Source of the DNA: Devosia sp.
GTDB lineage: Bacteria; Pseudomonadota; Alphaproteobacteria; Rhizobiales; Devosiaceae
DNA length: 10,503 bases
Reading direction: 5' to 3'
Assembly (NCBI GenBank): GCA_028290225.1
Contig: JAQGKH010000315.1
Coordinates: 1 to 10,503 of the forward strand
Shown here: piece by piece, positions 7,225 through 10,503 of the stretch
Numbering within the stretch: the first letter of the stretch is position 1
Layout of the letters: every line of letters starts with the position of its first letter
Position numbers and translations under genes: made by a program
Notes under the pieces: generated by a model
What the model saw: the letters and a program-made list of their open reading frames with translations, nothing else
Told to the model about the DNA's origin: nothing
Databases searched by the model: none

Positions 7225-8768
7225 GCAACAGCTTTTACATCACCACCGCCATCTCCTATCCCAACGGCGCGCCCCATATCGGCCATGCCTATGAGATGAT
7301 CGCGACCGACGCCATCGCCCGCTGGAAGCGCCTCGAAGGGCGCGAGGTGTATTTCCTCACCGGTACCGACGAGCACGGCATCAAGATGGTGCAAACCGCC
7401 GCCGCCCAAGGCGTTCCGGTGCGTGAACTGGCGGACCGCAATTCGGGCGAGTTCCGGCGGCTGGCCCAGGCGCTGGAGCTGTCCAATGACGACTTCATCC
7501 GCACCACCGAGCCGCGCCACCATGAGGCCAGCCAGGCCATCTGGAAGCGCATGGCCGAGGGGAGCAATGGCGACATCTTCCAGTCCACCTACAAAGGCTG
7601 GTATTCGGTGCGCGACGAGGCGTATTTCGACGAAGCCGAGTTGACGGAAAAGGATGGCAAGCGCTTCGCGCCGTCCGGCGCCGAGGTGAACTGGGTGGAA
7701 GAGCCCACCTATTTCTTCCGCCTTTCGGCCTATCAGCAAAAGCTGCTCGACCTTTACGAGGCCAATCCCGATTTTATCGCCCCCAAGGAGCGACGCAACG
7801 AGATCATCGCCTTTGTGAAGGGCGGGCTGCAGGACTTGTCGATCTCGCGCACGACCTTTGATTGGGGCATTCCCGTGCCCGATGCGCCCGGGCACGTGAT
7901 GTATGTCTGGGTCGATGCGCTGACCAACTACATCACCGGGGTCGGCTATCCCGACGAGCAGAGCGAGCTGTTCCAGAAATTCTGGCCCGCCGACCTGCAT
8001 GTGATCGGCAAGGACATCATCCGCTTCCACACCGTTTATTGGCCCGCCTTCCTGATGAGCGCCGGCCTGCCGGTGCAGCACCGGGTGTTTGCCCATGGCT
8101 TCCTGACCGTCGACGGGCAGAAGATGAGCAAATCGCTGGGCAATGTCATCGACCCGTTCCATCTGGTCGAGACCTTCGGTGCCGACGCCCTGCGCTACTT
8201 CTTCCTGCGCGAAGTGTCGTTCGGCAATGACGGCGACTACAGCAATGAAAAGCTGGTGAACCGGGTCAATGCCGACCTCGCCAACAATCTGGGCAATCTG
8301 GCGCAGCGCTCGCTTTCGATGATCAACAAGAACTGCGAGGGCAGAGTGCCGCAGTTCGGCCATGCCACGGCTGCCGACGAAGCGCTGGAGCGCGAAGTGG
8401 GCGAAGCGATCCAGGCCGCGCAAAAGGCCATGGACGAGCAACTGGTGCATGAGGCGACGGGCGCCATCATCGCGGCGCTGAGCTCAGCCAATAATTATTT
8501 CGCCGCGCAGGAGCCCTGGGCACTCAAGAAGACTGATCCCGAGCGGATGGCCACCGTGCTGTATCGCACCGCCGACACCGTGCGACGGCTCGCCATTCCG
8601 ATGCTGGCCTTTGTGCCGGGTTCGGCGGCGCGGCTGCTCGACCAGCTGGCAGTGCCCGAAGCCGATCGTATCCTGCCGCTGGCGCTGGTGCGCGACCGGC
8701 TGGTGCCCGGCATGGAACTGCCGGTGCCACAGGGCGTTTTTGCGCGTCTGGAAAAGCCGGCCGAGTAA
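7221..8768 (+). CDS. metG: Methionyl-tRNA synthetase
   Basis: A class I aminoacyl-tRNA synthetase of 515 residues that charges tRNA-Met and initiator tRNA with methionine. The N-terminal Rossmann fold begins YITTAISYPNGAPHIGH with the HIGH motif at 19-22. TGTDEHG follows near residue 50, and KMSKS lies at 301-305. The connective peptide (about 115-165) lacks the CxxC zinc knuckles seen in the E. coli and archaeal forms; where those would sit the protein reads KRFAPSGAEVNWVEEP. The helical anticodon-binding domain fills roughly 350-500. There is no extra C-terminal EMAPII/Trbp111-like tRNA-binding domain. Both traits match the short bacterial MetG form usual in alphaproteobacteria. The ATG overlaps the holB stop as ATGA and has no strong Shine-Dalgarno sequence, so translation is probably coupled to holB. 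metH, on the other strand, makes the amino acid this enzyme uses. Confidence 0.97.
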   Translation: MSNSFYITTAISYPNGAPHIGHAYEMIATDAIARWKRLEGREVYFLTGTDEHGIKMVQTAAAQGVPVRELADRNSGEFRRLAQALELSNDDFIRTTEPRHHEASQAIWKRMAEGSNGDIFQSTYKGWYSVRDEAYFDEAELTEKDGKRFAPSGAEVNWVEEPTYFFRLSAYQQKLLDLYEANPDFIAPKERRNEIIAFVKGGLQDLSISRTTFDWGIPVPDAPGHVMYVWVDALTNYITGVGYPDEQSELFQKFWPADLHVIGKDIIRFHTVYWPAFLMSAGLPVQHRVFAHGFLTVDGQKMSKSLGNVIDPFHLVETFGADALRYFFLREVSFGNDGDYSNEKLVNRVNADLANNLGNLAQRSLSMINKNCEGRVPQFGHATAADEALEREVGEAIQAAQKAMDEQLVHEATGAIIAALSSANNYFAAQEPWALKKTDPERMATVLYRTADTVRRLAIPMLAFVPGSAARLLDQLAVPEADRILPLALVRDRLVPGMELPVPQGVFARLEKPAE

Positions 8769-8769
8769 G

Positions 8770-9549
8770 ATGCTGATCGATAGTCATTGCCATCTCGATT
8801 TTGAGGCGTTGTCCGCCGATTTGGACGGGGTTCTGGCGCGCGCCGCGGCCGCCGGCGTGGCCGGCATGGTGACGATATCCACACGTGTGGAAAACTTTTC
8901 AACCTATGCCGCGCTTGCGGAACGTTACGAGAACGTCTGGTGCTCCGTCGGCACCCATCCGCATAATGCTCATGAAGAGCTGCATATCACGGCAGATGAT
9001 CTTATCCGGCTAAGTGCCCATCCGCGCTGCGTTGCCATCGGGGAAGCGGGACTGGATTACTTCTACGACAACGCGCCGCGCGAGGCGCAGGCCAGCGGCT
9101 TGCGCCGCCACATCGCGGCGGCCCGATCCACAGGTCTTCCACTGGTTATCCACAGCCGCCAAGCTGACGATGACATGGGAGCGATCCTTGAAGAAGAGGC
9201 CGGGCAGGGGGCATTCCCCTTTGTGCTGCATTGCTTCACGGCCGGCCCGGAGCTGGCGCGGCGCGCCCTGGCCCTGGGCGGCTATATATCCTTTTCCGGC
9301 ATCATCACCTTCAAGAATGCCGAGGAAATCCGGGATGTGGCGCGGATGGTGCCGGCGGATCGCTATCTGGTGGAAACCGACGCGCCATATCTGGCGCCGA
9401 TTCCGCATCGCGGCCAATCCAACGAGCCGGCGTTCGTCAGGTACACCGCCGAAAAGCTGGCCGAAGTTCGTGGCATCGATCTGCAGACGCTGGGTGCCGA
9501 GACAACGGCGAACTTTGCCCGGCTGTTCAGCAAGACCGGGCTGAGCTGA
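8770..9549 (+). CDS. tatD: TatD family metal-dependent deoxyribonuclease
   Basis: A 259-residue TIM-barrel hydrolase of the amidohydrolase superfamily. Characterised TatD/YcfH/YjjV proteins are metal-dependent DNases, implicated in DNA repair or RNA quality control. All expected metal ligands are visible: H6 and H8 (DSHCH), E92 (GEAGLDY), H128 (VIHSR), H154 (LHCF) and D204 (ETDAPYL). The family signatures GTHPHN (61-66) and PYLAP with HRGQSNEP follow. Length is normal for the family. The ATG is one base after the metG stop; a longer in-frame reading exists inside metG, but it lacks homology, and the second residue already begins the conserved first strand. The metG-tatD-MBL order recurs in many alphaproteobacteria, from general knowledge. 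The exact paralogue (TatD, YcfH or YjjV) cannot be told; YcfH-like is likely next to metG. Confidence 0.93.
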   Translation: MLIDSHCHLDFEALSADLDGVLARAAAAGVAGMVTISTRVENFSTYAALAERYENVWCSVGTHPHNAHEELHITADDLIRLSAHPRCVAIGEAGLDYFYDNAPREAQASGLRRHIAAARSTGLPLVIHSRQADDDMGAILEEEAGQGAFPFVLHCFTAGPELARRALALGGYISFSGIITFKNAEEIRDVARMVPADRYLVETDAPYLAPIPHRGQSNEPAFVRYTAEKLAEVRGIDLQTLGAETTANFARLFSKTGLS

Positions 9550-9552
9550 GCC

Positions 9553-10389
9553 ATGGCCGCGGCCGAAAAGCTCATCGCGACGATCCTGGGCTGCGGCTCA
9601 TCGGGCGGCGTGCCGCGCGTCGGCAATGTGTGGGGCGATTGCGACCCGACCGAGCCGCGCAACCGGCGGCGGCGCTGTGCGCTGCTGATCGAGGGCTGGA
9701 GCCAAGGCAGCGCGCAGCCGACCCGCATCTTGATCGATACCGGTCCCGATTTGCGCGAGCAGCTGCTGGATGCCGAGGTGGATCGGCTGGACGCCGTGTT
9801 CTACACGCACGAGCATGCCGACCATACGCATGGCATCGACGATCTGCGGGTGCTGGCGCTGCATAATCGGCGGCGGGTCGACGTGTTCTTCACGGCCGAA
9901 TGCGGGCAGCGCGTCCGCGAGGCGTTCGGGTATTGCTTTGCCACGCCCGAAGGCGGCGATTATCCGCCCATTCTCAATGCCCACGAGATCGCTGCAGGCG
10001 AAACACTGACCATAGATGGGCCGGGCGGCAGCATCGCGATCGAGGCGTTCGCGCAAGTGCATGGCAACATAGACTCGCTCGGGTTCCGTGTGGGAGGCTT
10101 TGCGTATTCCTGCGACCTGTCGGCGATTCCCGCGCAATCCTTTGCGGCGGTGTCGGAGCTCGAGCTCTGGGTCATCGATGCACTGCGGCCGGCGCCGCAT
10201 CCCAGCCATCTGAGCCTGCCCGAAACGCTGGAGCTGATTGAGCACTTTGCGCCGCGCGGCGCGGTGCTCACCAATCTTCATATCGATCTCGATTATCGCG
10301 CCACCGAGGCCTGTACGCCAGCCAATGTCACGCCGGCCTTGGACGGCATGCGTATCGACATGATGACCGGGGCAGTGCTGAACCGGTGA
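9553..10389 (+). CDS. Metallo-beta-lactamase-fold hydrolase, PhnP-like
   Basis: A 278-residue metal-dependent hydrolase. It starts ILGCGSSGGVPRVG, a glycine-rich first strand shared by PhnP, RNase Z and related phosphodiesterases, then IDTGPD (61-66) and the metal-binding HxHxDH motif as H86, H88, D90, H91 (THEHADHTHG). Further probable ligands are H170 (QVHGN), D188 (YSCDLS) and H243 (NLHID). This pattern fits the PhnP-like branch, whose best-known member cleaves 5-phosphoribosyl 1,2-cyclic phosphate in phosphonate breakdown. No other phn gene is nearby, so the substrate here is open: a cyclic nucleotide, a cyclic phosphoribose or an RNA end are all possible. It follows tatD by three bases and is the last gene of the plus-strand run. 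C30 and C42 are near the N-terminus; whether they bind a structural zinc as in PhnP is unclear. Confidence 0.85.
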   Translation: MAAAEKLIATILGCGSSGGVPRVGNVWGDCDPTEPRNRRRRCALLIEGWSQGSAQPTRILIDTGPDLREQLLDAEVDRLDAVFYTHEHADHTHGIDDLRVLALHNRRRVDVFFTAECGQRVREAFGYCFATPEGGDYPPILNAHEIAAGETLTIDGPGGSIAIEAFAQVHGNIDSLGFRVGGFAYSCDLSAIPAQSFAAVSELELWVIDALRPAPHPSHLSLPETLELIEHFAPRGAVLTNLHIDLDYRATEACTPANVTPALDGMRIDMMTGAVLNR

Positions 10390-10421
10390 CCTGCTGACGC
10401 AGTTGCATAGGGAGCGCGGCC

Positions 10422-10503
10422 CTACGCGCCCGATCCAGTGCGGGCAGCGGCCTGCTGCAGCTTGGCCCAGTCGAATTCAACGCCGGTGCCGGGTAGTTCC
10501 GGG
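10422..10503 (-). CDS. C-terminal end of an unidentified convergent gene
   Basis: Reading leftward from the right edge, 26 codons run to a TAG at 10424-10422 and give a tail containing LPGTGVEFDWAKLQQAA, then ARTGSGA. Codon choice and composition look like real coding sequence, and the convergent layout leaves only 32 bases after the MBL gene. The PG-GVE-D-W pattern recalls the end of enolase-superfamily proteins (mandelate racemase or sugar dehydratase type), where a PGLGVE-like motif lies near the C-terminus, but the piece is too short to name a product. Confidence 0.5.
   Translation of the reverse strand, partial: PELPGTGVEFDWAKLQQAAARTGSGA

Noticed and set aside
6495..8450. A 651-codon minus-strand frame, with another at 5845-6939
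   Set aside because: Both are antisense to tmk, holB and metG, which carry full sets of catalytic motifs. The opposite-strand translations show no domain.
10409..10430. Possible terminator hairpin between the MBL gene and the convergent gene
   Set aside because: A GC-rich stem of about seven pairs with a two-base bulge can be drawn, but it includes the stop codon of the convergent gene, has no T-run on either side, and is not better than chance in such GC-rich DNA.
1..10503. Mobile element, CRISPR array, toxin-antitoxin pair, phage or defence genes
   Set aside because: No direct-repeat arrays, transposase or integrase motifs, terminal inverted repeats or unusual composition were seen. Nearly every base belongs to a recognised housekeeping gene.

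Overview
The window is about 63% GC by eye, densely coded and gene-tight. It looks like a chromosomal housekeeping segment of an alphaproteobacterium. The gene order rlpA - dac - tmk - holB - metG - tatD - MBL hydrolase, the cysteine-free MetG and delta-prime proteins, and the divergent cobalamin-dependent metH all fit the Hyphomicrobiales (rhizobial relatives, possibly a Devosia-like genus). The genus is a guess from style of sequence, not a measurement.

Left third (1-3017, minus strand): the first 1005 codons of metH, the large cobalamin-dependent methionine synthase. It runs off the left edge inside its C-terminal reactivation domain. It is read leftward, and long antisense open frames on the plus strand are mirror images of it.

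Intergenic region (3018-3252): a divergent control region. On the metH side there is a perfect 16-bp AT-rich palindrome overlapping a candidate metH -10 box, which looks like a repressor operator. On the rlpA side there is a TTAA-N7-TCAA element resembling a CtrA site.

Right two thirds (3253-10389, plus strand): seven genes in one direction with gaps of 47, 14, -4, -4, 1 and 3 bases, almost certainly one transcription unit or two. The first two act on cell-wall peptidoglycan (RlpA lipoprotein, D-Ala-D-Ala carboxypeptidase). The next two act in DNA synthesis (dTMP kinase, clamp-loader delta-prime). Then come methionyl-tRNA synthetase, a TatD-type metal-dependent nuclease, and a metallo-beta-lactamase-fold hydrolase. 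The start/stop overlaps at tmk/holB (GTGA) and holB/metG (ATGA) suggest translational coupling.

Right edge (10422-10503, minus strand): the last 26 codons of a convergent gene of uncertain identity.

I looked for mobile elements, CRISPR arrays, tRNA/rRNA genes, defence-like genes and repeats and saw none. This appears to be an ordinary core-genome region. The most interesting items are the two possible regulatory sites in the metH-rlpA intergenic region; I do not see a previously undescribed system.
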